DNA from: Defluviitaleaceae bacterium
GTDB taxonomy: Bacteria; Bacillota; Clostridia; Lachnospirales; WQUN01
Assembly (NCBI GenBank): GCA_009779755.1
Contig: WRDO01000021.1
Coordinates: 1-52,694 of the forward strand
DNA: 52,694 bases
Direction of reading: 5' to 3'
Position numbers and translations under genes: made by a program. This document shows positions 1-7,580 of this stretch, piece by piece. Under the pieces are notes generated by a model. That model was given only the letters and a program-made list of their open reading frames with translations, had not been told where the DNA came from and made no database searches. Numbering within the stretch: the first letter of the stretch is position 1; the number at the start of each line of letters is the position of its first letter.

Positions 1-47
1 AAGCTCAAGCATCATAAGATGCACCCGCACAGGGCTTACAGTCGCCT

Positions 48-82
48 CCCCCCGGTACGAAGGGGGCTAATTTATTTGTTTT
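48..82 (+). terminator. Possible intrinsic terminator of a gene left of the window
   Basis: C49-C53 can pair with G62-G66 around an eight-base loop, and the stem is followed by a T-rich stretch (68-82). The stem is only five perfect GC pairs, so this is a weak call. It would end a plus-strand transcript that begins outside the window. Confidence 0.3.
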
Positions 83-255
83 CCCGTTTCACAACCATTT
101 TTTGTTTTGATGCATTAAAAAAGCGGGAGGGCACCCATTAAAATGCATTACCCGTGACCCGGCTGCGCAGCCTTAGTGGGTCTAATAAATTCATTATACA
201 CATAACGAATAATATGTCAATACGTTTATCATCCGTTACATGCAAATGTAGTTGT

Positions 256-290
256 AATTCGAAAACGAAATTTTCGTACCTTTTCGAATT
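256..290. promoter_or_regulatory. Nested perfect palindrome, operator-like
   Basis: AATTCGAAAA (256-265) and TTTTCGAATT (281-290) form a perfect 10-bp inverted repeat. Between them CGAAATTTTCG (266-276) is itself an inverted repeat of five-base arms around one base. The whole block repeats the theme CGAAAA/TTTTCG three to four times. This may be a binding site for a dimeric or tetrameric regulator, or an extrudable hairpin. No gene start lies close to it; sigG begins 360 bases downstream. Confidence 0.4.
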
Positions 291-558
291 AATAAATAAC
301 GCTTCTTTGCTTTTTTAATGCAGCAGTATGTTTATAGAACCCGTCAGTTGTTTTTTATGTTTTGTTAAAAGCAAATTTTCGATTTTGCCGCGTCCGGTAA
401 TTGAAACCAGCCCTAATCCCGATATTTGCTTTGTCAAATTGAATGCCCTTGTCCCGGTTCCGTATGTTAAAAAGTGAATGTTTGTGAACAAAGTGAATAT
501 TCGGTGAATAAATTAACCGTTTTTAATACCCGCCGCGCCCATACCACAAAATTTACCA

Positions 559-587
559 GTATATTCTCCCCCCGCTGGGAAATCCTG
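559..587 (+). promoter_or_regulatory. Candidate sigma-F-type promoter of sigG
   Basis: GTATA at 559-563 matches the sigma-F -35 consensus. GGAAATCCTG at 578-587 matches the -10 pattern GGnnAnAnTR at all but one defined position. The spacer is 14 bases, against the usual 15. In Bacillus sigG is first transcribed by sigma-F in the forespore, so the position and type fit. Assignment is by eye against the Bacillus consensus. Confidence 0.5.
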
Positions 588-629
588 TATTAAAAGCGAA
601 TCGGAATCGATTCGTTATTCTACAGGATT
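581..629 (+). promoter_or_regulatory. Hairpin in the 5' leader of sigG
   Basis: AATCCTGTA (581-589) pairs perfectly with TACAGGATT (621-629), and CGAATC (597-602) pairs with GATTCG (609-614) above it, giving a two-tier hairpin of 49 bases. It ends nine bases before the sigG ribosome-binding site GGAGGG (638-643). The base of the stem overlaps the candidate -10 element, so only part would be transcribed if the start point lies a few bases after 587. I recall that a leader hairpin damping sigG translation has been reported in Bacillus subtilis. Confidence 0.55.
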
Positions 630-651
630 TTCGGTTCGGAGGGAAAGGTAC

Positions 652-1428
652 ATGCACAGCAGCAAGGTAGAGATCTGCGGCGTCAACACCTCAAAACTCC
701 CGGTATTGAAAGGAGAGGAAAAGCGGACACTTTTTGACTTGATCCAAGAGGGCGACGAGGAAGCCCGTGAAAAATATATATTCGGCAACCTGCGGCTCGT
801 GCTTTCCATTATACAGCGGTTTAATAACCGCGGGGAAAACGCGGACGATATCTTTCAGGTCGGTTGCATCGGGTTGATCAAGGCGATCGATAACTTCGAT
901 ACGGGGCAAGGGGTGCAGTTTTCCACTTATGCCGTGCCGATGATCATCGGTGAAATACGCAGGTATTTACGGGATAATAATACGATCCGCGTCAGCCGAT
1001 CGTTGCGTGATACGGCTTACCGCGCGTTGGGTGTTAAGGAAAAATTAACAACAAACAACGCGAAGGAACCCGACATTGAAGAAATCGCCAAGGAAATGGG
1101 CCTCCCCAAGGAAGAGGTATTGTTCGCGCTGGACGCGATACAGGACCCGGTTTCGTTGTTTGAGCCGGTATACCACGACGGGGTGGACGCGCTTTTCGTG
1201 ATGGATCAGGTAAGCGACGAAAAAAACACCGACAACCGCTGGCTGGAAAATCTGTCGCTGAGCGAAGCACTCAAACGCTTGGGCGAACGGGAAAAGACGA
1301 TACTTTCGCTGCGGTTCTTCGACGGCAAGACGCAGATGGAAGTAGCGGATGAAATCGGCATCAGCCAAGCGCAGGTATCGCGGCTCGAAAAGAACGCGCT
1401 TAAGAATATGAAGAAATATATTTCATAA
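652..1428 (+). CDS. sigG: RNA polymerase sporulation-specific sigma factor sigma-G
   Basis: 258-residue sigma-70 family protein directing late gene expression in the forespore. Region 2 spans roughly residues 45-115 and includes the near-invariant stretch IFQVGCIGLIKAIDNFD and the -10 recognition segment FSTYAVPMIIGEIRRYLRD. Region 3 follows at about 120-180, and the region 4 helix-turn-helix is at the C-terminus (KTQMEVADEIGISQAQVSRL). Length and sequence match SigG rather than SigF; the N-terminal motif VEICGVNTSKLPVL is typical of SigG. ATG at 652 has GGAGGG eight bases upstream. The usual upstream spoIIGA-sigE pair is not in the window. Regulation is probably through the sigma-F-like promoter and hairpin leader just upstream. 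Confidence 0.95.
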   Translation: MHSSKVEICGVNTSKLPVLKGEEKRTLFDLIQEGDEEAREKYIFGNLRLVLSIIQRFNNRGENADDIFQVGCIGLIKAIDNFDTGQGVQFSTYAVPMIIGEIRRYLRDNNTIRVSRSLRDTAYRALGVKEKLTTNNAKEPDIEEIAKEMGLPKEEVLFALDAIQDPVSLFEPVYHDGVDALFVMDQVSDEKNTDNRWLENLSLSEALKRLGEREKTILSLRFFDGKTQMEVADEIGISQAQVSRLEKNALKNMKKYIS

Positions 1429-1535
1429 AAAGTGGAGCGTTGCGTGGCGGACACGCATACGTTATACTGATAACACTTGTTTTGCAGTACGAATCCCATG
1501 TTAATGCGGTGATTCATTCACAGGAGGCGATTTGA

Positions 1536-1796
1536 ATGGAAGTATTGAGAGTATCATCGAAATCTGAACCGAAGTCGGTAGCGGGAGCGATTGCGGCCAT
1601 CCTGCGCAACGGTCAACCCGTGGAAATCAATGCCATCGGCGCGGCTGCCGTTAACCAAGTGGTGAAGAGCATTGCCGTGGCACGCGGGTATGTGGCGCCC
1701 AACGGGATCGACTTGGTGTGCATTCCCGCGTTTTCCCAACTGGAAGTGGACGGGAAGGAAAAGACGTCGATAAAATTCGTGGTGGAAAAACGGTAA
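1536..1796 (+). CDS. spoVS: Stage V sporulation protein S
   Basis: 86-residue protein with the full length and signature of SpoVS (LRVSSKSEPKSVAGAIAAIL at the N-terminus, an Alba-like fold in this family). In Bacillus it is needed for coat assembly and progress through stage V; nucleic-acid binding is inferred from the fold. A strong AGGAGG site lies upstream of the ATG. It sits 107 bases after sigG on the same strand and may be partly co-transcribed; I see no clear terminator between them. Its stop codon is directly followed by the stop codon of the convergent addA gene, leaving no intergenic DNA. Confidence 0.95.
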   Translation: MEVLRVSSKSEPKSVAGAIAAILRNGQPVEINAIGAAAVNQVVKSIAVARGYVAPNGIDLVCIPAFSQLEVDGKEKTSIKFVVEKR

Positions 1797-4700
1797 CTAC
1801 ACAAGGATTGCTTTACCCAACGCAAACGAATAGAGCAGCACTTCCTTAACAACCTTGGCCGTCGCTTGTGCGATGGCTTTTTTATATATGTCAAGCTGTA
1901 CCTTATGGCGGGTAATGAGATCAGCTTCGGAGATATCGTGTGCGTGGTCCGATTTGAAGTCGATAAGTACGATTTGGCCGCCTTCCTCGAAGTACGCGTC
2001 TATAATGCCGTGTACAAGCGTACCGGTTTCCAGCTTCATCACGAAGGGGATTTCGCGGTGCAACCGGTCTGCGGTACGTATACGGTCGGCGAGGGGGGAA
2101 CGGGTTAGGGTTTCGATCTTACCGATATCGATGGCGGCGGCTTCCTCGTTGGTGAGGAGGTTTTTTTCGGTGAGCTGCGTAATGAGTTCCCCGATTCGCT
2201 TGGGTGTGGTGTGTGTGCGGTAATCCATGTGCTCGGTTATCGTATGGAGGATCGAACCCATACGCAGGGGGGTCAGTCCTTGTGTCGCCTTGATGAATTG
2301 GGGCGGATCGAAATGGAGGGTTTCCCGCGTCGTATCCGAAGCGCTTGTGGAGTCGGGGGTGATGTCGCTTACATACAGGCGCTTAAGCTCGGAAATAGAG
2401 AGCTTGGAGGGAATGGCGGAGGGGCGTTCGAAATCCGCAACCATGCTTTCGGGTGGGTGCGGGAGGTTGTTATCCTCCGTTTGGCGCTCGGTATAAACCG
2501 TTGGGGGTATGTTTGCCGGTGTCGGGAGGTCCTCGACTTTACGGATATGTAAATCGAAAACGGGTGAATCGGGATAACGTAATAAACAAGGCATAACCCA
2601 ATCCAGATAACGGGAAGCGGAGCGGCGGTAGTAAGTGGGGAGCACGGGGTTTTCCGCTCCGCCCGCGTCACGCCATTTTTCACCGTCGCGCCCGAAGTCG
2701 GCGCATCGCCCTGTGAGTATCAGGCATTGCATGGCGCGGGTCATGGCTACGTATAAACAACGTAATTCCTCCGAAAGGCTTTCGCGGCGGGTCAGGCGTT
2801 GCAGGCTGAAGCGCGGCAGCGTATTCGATTGGGTGCGTAAATCCGTGTCTACGTAATAGGCACCCAATCCGCGTTCCCCGTGTAATATGACGGGTTGGCG
2901 TTCGTCCTCAACGTTAAACCTGCGGCCAAGGAAGCTGACGAACACGATAGGGAATTCCAAACCCTTGGATTTATGGATGGTCATAATACGGAGTTGGTCG
3001 GTATCGGACGCGTCACGGACCGCCGCACCCACGCGGTCGGCCGCGTGGGAATCGTACAGGCGTTGGATATAACGCGTGAAATGGAAAAGCCCCGTCAAGC
3101 GGGTTTCCTCAAACGATATCGCACGCTCCAGCAAAAGTCGCAGATTGGCCGAACGCGCCGTACCGCCGGGCATGGCCGCCATATAAGACGGGTATCCGGT
3201 AACGTCGTAAATCAAGCCGATTAAACGGCTGATGGGGAGGTAGGTTGCCGAGGTGCGGAAGCGTGTGAGGTCGGAAAGGAATTTACGGAGCTTCGTCTGT
3301 AAGGAACATCCGTTGCCGGGGGAGGTATCCTCTTCCGGTTCGGTACATGCCAACACGCAATCATAAAAATCCCCGTCGCCCCCGCGGCTTCGGATTTTCA
3401 ATAATTCATCCGTATCTATGCCGTAAACGGGGGTGTTGAGCACCGTTATCAAATCAATATCCTGGCGCGGGTTATCCACCACACGCAAAAACGACAGTAC
3501 GGTTTTTACCTCGATCTGCTCGAAAAAAGCCGCACCCATATCAGCCGCGGCAGGGATGCCGCAATCCTTAAGTTCATCAATGATTTCAGCGGCAATACCC
3601 GTCAAGCTGCGGGTGAGAATGACCATGTCGGACAAGCGGCATAAACGGTACGTACCCGATTCAACGTCCCGGATTTGTTGATTTTCCAATAAAGAACGTA
3701 CGCGTTCGGCAATCATACGGGCTTCGTTTTTTAAGGGGGAACCCAAAGCATCTTCATCCTCAGCATCATCCGTACCTTCGTCCAGCAAATCAACCTGTAT
3801 ACCCATCCCTTGCCCCTCGGGCCAAGGCGGATAACCCGATCCGACCTTCAGCGCAGCGGCATCGTCATAATCGATCTCCCCCACATCCCGACACATCAGC
3901 TGTGAAAAGAAAAAATTAACGCCGTCAATCACTTCCGCACGGCTTCGGAAATTTTGGGACAGGTCAATGCGCACGCCGGGGGAAGGGAACCCATCCGCCC
4001 CTCTTTCCCGACTGTATGTATCGTATTTTCGTTTGAACAAAATCGGGTTCGCCCGACGAAAGCGATAAATCCCCTGCTTCATGTCACCCACCATAAACCG
4101 CCGCTTACACACGGCGGAAAGGATGAGCTCCTGTATTTCGTTGGCATCCTGATATTCGTCGATAAGCACTTCGTGGAAGCGCTGCTCGAGCCGGGCGGAG
4201 GTTTCGCCCGGGGTCATATCCTCGGGGCCGTTGGGGTAGAGGATACGTATGGAGAAATGTTCGAGGTCGGAAAAATCCAGCAAGTTGCGCGCGCGTTTTT
4301 CGGCGGCATAAGCTGACGCGAAGCGGGTGGTGAGGCCCATAAGGGCGCGGACGCGGGGTGCGAATGCGACGATATCCGCCTGCATTTTTTGCGGGGGCGC
4401 GAAGAAAACGCCTTTCGTTAAATCGTCCACGGTTTTTTTGACGTTTTTATTGCGGATGCGTTGGGTGCGTTCCTTGATATCGGGGTCAACCTCGTCTTTT
4501 TTCCCGATGGCGGGTAAGCGCCCCCAATCGATCGATCGGAAGGCGTCATACATCGCTTCGAACGGTTCGTTCAGGCTGTTTTGCAAACGGCGGATCATTT
4601 CCGCGTCCTGTTCCAATCGTGTTATGTATTTATCGGGCCCGCCGGGGGCCGAGCAAAGCGCGTGGGCGCGGGCGATATTCTCCGACGCGCCGTTAAGTCC

Positions 4701-5360
4701 TTGCGCCAGCTCCTCGCGTGCGATCGCCGCCCAAGCGCTTTGGTTGATCACATCAAACCCATCCGCCGTGTCATACAGACCCGCATACCGTTCCGCCGCC
4801 GCAAGCGGAAAGGGGTCGCTTTCCAAAAAGTCGTATATCTTCTGCACGAGTGCCTCGAGCCGTTCGTCCTTCGCCTTACCGCCGTAGACGTCCGCCAAAT
4901 CCAAAAAGCCGCGAGGGTCATCCTCCGCGGCCATACGGTTCTCTTCCTCAAATAAATCATCAAAGACCTGCGATTTGATCAGGTTCAGTTCCGCTTCGTC
5001 GCCCACTCGGAAAGCCGGATCCAACCCCACCTGTTGGAAGTGGTCCTTCACCAGCTTACGGCAAAAGGCGTGTATCGTGGAGATGTCGGCGACGGGCAAC
5101 AACGCCAGTTGGCGCGGCAAATCCGCTTCGTGTAATTTTTCCGTTATCTTGTCCTTCATGGCGGCGGCGGCGGCTTCGGTAAAGGTAACCACAAGTAAGC
5201 GGTTAAGGCCGATGCCTTGTTGTATGTGGCGCATGATACGCGCCGTCAATACGGCGGTTTTCCCCGAACCCGCGGCGGCGGAAACCAGGATATTCGGTGC
5301 GTCGTTATCGATGGCGGCTTGCTGGTCGGGTGTAAATCGGATCGACGTATTATCCGCCAA
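1797..5360 (-). CDS. addA: ATP-dependent helicase/nuclease subunit A (AddA)
   Basis: 1187 residues, the usual size for AddA, the RecB-like UvrD-family helicase with a C-terminal nuclease that processes double-strand breaks for RecA loading. Walker A AAAGSGKT is at about residues 28-35 and motif II is LIDEYQDANEIQ. A late helicase motif is TIHKSKGLEFPIVFVS. C-terminal nuclease signatures are visible: a histidine in GSILHTITEH, GIIDAYFE, and IDFKSDHA with the catalytic D and K. The start is read as TTG at 5360, inside the end of the upstream hydrolase gene (11-base overlap) and ten bases after GGGGGAG; no better ATG is in frame nearby. The partner gene addB, usually adjacent, is not in the window. 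Confidence 0.92.
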   Translation of the reverse strand: MADNTSIRFTPDQQAAIDNDAPNILVSAAAGSGKTAVLTARIMRHIQQGIGLNRLLVVTFTEAAAAAMKDKITEKLHEADLPRQLALLPVADISTIHAFCRKLVKDHFQQVGLDPAFRVGDEAELNLIKSQVFDDLFEEENRMAAEDDPRGFLDLADVYGGKAKDERLEALVQKIYDFLESDPFPLAAAERYAGLYDTADGFDVINQSAWAAIAREELAQGLNGASENIARAHALCSAPGGPDKYITRLEQDAEMIRRLQNSLNEPFEAMYDAFRSIDWGRLPAIGKKDEVDPDIKERTQRIRNKNVKKTVDDLTKGVFFAPPQKMQADIVAFAPRVRALMGLTTRFASAYAAEKRARNLLDFSDLEHFSIRILYPNGPEDMTPGETSARLEQRFHEVLIDEYQDANEIQELILSAVCKRRFMVGDMKQGIYRFRRANPILFKRKYDTYSRERGADGFPSPGVRIDLSQNFRSRAEVIDGVNFFFSQLMCRDVGEIDYDDAAALKVGSGYPPWPEGQGMGIQVDLLDEGTDDAEDEDALGSPLKNEARMIAERVRSLLENQQIRDVESGTYRLCRLSDMVILTRSLTGIAAEIIDELKDCGIPAAADMGAAFFEQIEVKTVLSFLRVVDNPRQDIDLITVLNTPVYGIDTDELLKIRSRGGDGDFYDCVLACTEPEEDTSPGNGCSLQTKLRKFLSDLTRFRTSATYLPISRLIGLIYDVTGYPSYMAAMPGGTARSANLRLLLERAISFEETRLTGLFHFTRYIQRLYDSHAADRVGAAVRDASDTDQLRIMTIHKSKGLEFPIVFVSFLGRRFNVEDERQPVILHGERGLGAYYVDTDLRTQSNTLPRFSLQRLTRRESLSEELRCLYVAMTRAMQCLILTGRCADFGRDGEKWRDAGGAENPVLPTYYRRSASRYLDWVMPCLLRYPDSPVFDLHIRKVEDLPTPANIPPTVYTERQTEDNNLPHPPESMVADFERPSAIPSKLSISELKRLYVSDITPDSTSASDTTRETLHFDPPQFIKATQGLTPLRMGSILHTITEHMDYRTHTTPKRIGELITQLTEKNLLTNEEAAAIDIGKIETLTRSPLADRIRTADRLHREIPFVMKLETGTLVHGIIDAYFEEGGQIVLIDFKSDHAHDISEADLITRHKVQLDIYKKAIAQATAKVVKEVLLYSFALGKAILV

Positions 5361-6153
5361 GTTCGATCATCTCCCCCGGTTCGTGGCGCTCGGCAACGGC
5401 GAGCTTGGCTACCTTTACGTCGTTTCCGTCCAATACGCGCAACACGGTATCGTACGCCAGCATGGGGCGGTTGTTTTCCTCGCTCAAATGCGCGAGCAAA
5501 ACGTACGGACGCTTGTGCGCCGCCAATCCCCCGCAGATTTCCGACAGCAGCACACCCGCCGCTACGTTGGAAAGATGCCCTCGGTTGCCCAGCACGCGTT
5601 CCTTCAAGTGGTAATGGTAGCGGCCGTTCCGTACCATTTCGATGTCGTGGTTGCTTTCTATGTAGATTACCTGCGCGTCGCGCAAGTGTTGCTTGACCGT
5701 ATCGGTCGCTTGCCCCAAGTCGGTGGCGACGGCGATTTTGTTCCCGCCCGCCTGCAAAGTGTAACCCACGGGCTGCGACGCGTCATGGGGGATGTCGAAG
5801 GCCGTAATCGCCACGTTTCCTATGTTACAGGTCTTACCGGGTTCGATTTCATGTATGAGCCCTTCCGGCATGGGGCCGATCTTGTCGTGGCGTAATAAAT
5901 AACGCCACGTTAACGGCGTGGCGTACACGGGGACACGCAAGCGGCGTGCGACGATCCCCAAGCCGCGCACATGGTCGCCGTGCTCGTGTGTGATGAGGAT
6001 CCCGCTAAGGGAAGGGATTTGAAAATGGTTGATGCCCGTTAATATCCGTTTGCCGCTGATGCCCGCATCGATGAGGAAGTGTTCGCCGCCCAGACCCGCA
6101 TATGCGCAATTACCGCTGGAACCGCTGGCGATTGTGGCGAATCGGGCTTGCAT
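5350..6153 (-). CDS. MBL-fold metallohydrolase, YycJ/WalJ type
   Basis: 267-residue metallo-beta-lactamase-fold protein. It opens with ATIASGSSGNCAYAG, typical of the YycJ/WalJ group, and has the zinc-binding motif THEHGDHVRG at about residue 55. Members are proposed exonucleases or phosphodiesterases linked to DNA repair; the exact substrate is not established from sequence. It overlaps murA by one base (TAATG) and addA by 11 bases, so the three are probably one operon. In many Firmicutes this gene follows walRK, which are not present here. Confidence 0.85.
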   Translation of the reverse strand: MQARFATIASGSSGNCAYAGLGGEHFLIDAGISGKRILTGINHFQIPSLSGILITHEHGDHVRGLGIVARRLRVPVYATPLTWRYLLRHDKIGPMPEGLIHEIEPGKTCNIGNVAITAFDIPHDASQPVGYTLQAGGNKIAVATDLGQATDTVKQHLRDAQVIYIESNHDIEMVRNGRYHYHLKERVLGNRGHLSNVAAGVLLSEICGGLAAHKRPYVLLAHLSEENNRPMLAYDTVLRVLDGNDVKVAKLAVAERHEPGEMIELGG

Positions 6154-7421
6154 TATTCGGTTTTCCCCGTGCGTTTGATATCCGCCCCCAACGCGGAGAA
6201 TTTATCCACAAAGCGTTCATATCCCCTGTCGAGATGGCCGATGTTTGAGATAACCGTTTCACCTTGCGCCACCAAACCCGCCAGCACCAGCGCCGCACCC
6301 GCACGTAAGTCCGTCGCGTTCACCTCCGCGCCGACCAAAACGCAGGAGCCGTCGGTATGGGCGGAACGCCCCTTAATTTGTATGTCCGCGCCCAAGTGAT
6401 TGAGCTCGCACGCGTAAAGGAAGCGGTTGTCGTAAATCGTTTCCGTTACCATGCTCTTGCCTTCGGCGGTACACAACAATGTAGTGATTTGGGGTTGCAA
6501 ATCCGTGGGGAAGCCCGGGTATTCAGAGGTGCGCACTACGCTTGCCTTTAACGGCTTACCCGCCCGTACCCGGATCGAGTCGTCCCCTTCTTCTACATGG
6601 CAATCCATTTCCCGCAGCTTGGCGGTGAGGGAATCCATGTGCTTTGGGATGACGCCCTCCACGGTCACGTCGCCGTCGGTAATGGCGGCGGCTATCATGT
6701 ACGTACCCGTTTCGATGGGGTCCGGGATTACGGTATATTCCCCGCCGCCCAGCTCCTTAACCCCGGTTATGCGTATGGTGTCCGACCCGGCACCCTTGAT
6801 TTTCGCCCCCAGCTTGTTGAGGAAGTTGGCGGTGTCGACTACGTGGGGTTCCTTGGCGGCGTTGTCAATGGTTGTCGCGCCCTCGGCGAAGACGGCGGCC
6901 ATCATGATATTAATGGTCGCGCCCACGCTGGGGCTGTCCAAATGGATATGCGCCCCCACCAGCTTGTCCGCTTGTACCCGGATTACGTCGTCGTCCTGGG
7001 AGGTGGTCGCGCCCAACGCTTCAAAGCCCTTTAAATGATAATTGAAGAGCCGCGGGCCCACGTTCAAATTGCAACCGCCGGGGATGGGGATTTCCGCTTT
7101 ACCGAAGCGCCCGAGCAGTACCCCGAGCAGATAATAAGAAGCCCGCATAACCGCAGCGATTTCCTTGCTGATGGTATAGCGGGCGATATTGCTTGCGTCT
7201 ATTTTTAATGATTTCGCATCGTTCCACGTACAAACCGCGCCCAAGCTCTCGACGGCTCTGCATAGGTTTTGCACGTCTTCGATTTCGGGTAGGTTGTCGA
7301 TTACGCAAACGCCGTTCGCGGCAAGCGCCGCCGGGATGATCGCGACGGCTGCGTTTTTTGCGCCGCCGATCTGTACTTTGCCGGAAAGGGGGTTTCGCCC
7401 CTTGATCACGATCTGCTCCAT
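6153..7421 (-). CDS. murA: UDP-N-acetylglucosamine 1-carboxyvinyltransferase
   Basis: MurA transfers enolpyruvate from PEP to UDP-GlcNAc, the first committed step of peptidoglycan synthesis in the cytoplasm. Seen: LSGKVQIGGAKNAAV at the N-terminus, and GGCNLNVGPRLFNYHLKG containing the active-site cysteine of the C115 loop, so a fosfomycin-sensitive form is expected. The C-terminal motif NIGHLDRGYERF is also present. ATG at 7421 is preferred over GTG at 7433 because the GTGGG purine run lies at a better distance. First gene of the murA-hydrolase-addA group and divergent from the SLH genes. Firmicutes often carry a second murA copy; only one is seen here. Confidence 0.93.
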   Translation of the reverse strand: MEQIVIKGRNPLSGKVQIGGAKNAAVAIIPAALAANGVCVIDNLPEIEDVQNLCRAVESLGAVCTWNDAKSLKIDASNIARYTISKEIAAVMRASYYLLGVLLGRFGKAEIPIPGGCNLNVGPRLFNYHLKGFEALGATTSQDDDVIRVQADKLVGAHIHLDSPSVGATINIMMAAVFAEGATTIDNAAKEPHVVDTANFLNKLGAKIKGAGSDTIRITGVKELGGGEYTVIPDPIETGTYMIAAAITDGDVTVEGVIPKHMDSLTAKLREMDCHVEEGDDSIRVRAGKPLKASVVRTSEYPGFPTDLQPQITTLLCTAEGKSMVTETIYDNRFLYACELNHLGADIQIKGRSAHTDGSCVLVGAEVNATDLRAGAALVLAGLVAQGETVISNIGHLDRGYERFVDKFSALGADIKRTGKTE

Positions 7422-7580
7422 GCGTGAACCCACATCCCCACCGAGGTAATTATCCCGCCCAGTATACCAAAATATAAGGCATGTACAACAGGGTATTTTA
7501 TAAAGCTAATTCGTAAGGCGATTTAAGACGAAAATAGGATATAGGGAATGATTTTTACTTTCGTATTAGGGGATGTTTCG

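Larger units (their letters stand above)
1..558. other. Gene-free leader region upstream of sigG
   Basis: No convincing protein gene is visible in these bases on either strand. Visible structure: a weak terminator-like hairpin at 48-82, a perfect palindrome GGCTGCGCAGCC at 161-172 enclosed by GACCC (156-160) and GGGTC (178-182), a 7-bp inverted repeat ATGCATT/AATGCAT around 107-145, and a nested palindrome at 256-290. The part from about 180 to 520 is AT-rich. I could not assign the structured first 180 bases to a known RNA family. Confidence 0.5.

Noticed and set aside
1..60. 3' end of an RNase P RNA, suggested by GGCTTACAG near 34-43 followed by a hairpin
   Set aside because: The near-universal ACARAA stretch that should precede GGCUUA is missing, and the rest of the molecule would lie outside the window, so there is no support.
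60..190. Riboswitch or 6S-type RNA in the structured leader
   Set aside because: Hairpins are present, but no conserved core of a known class could be matched on either strand.
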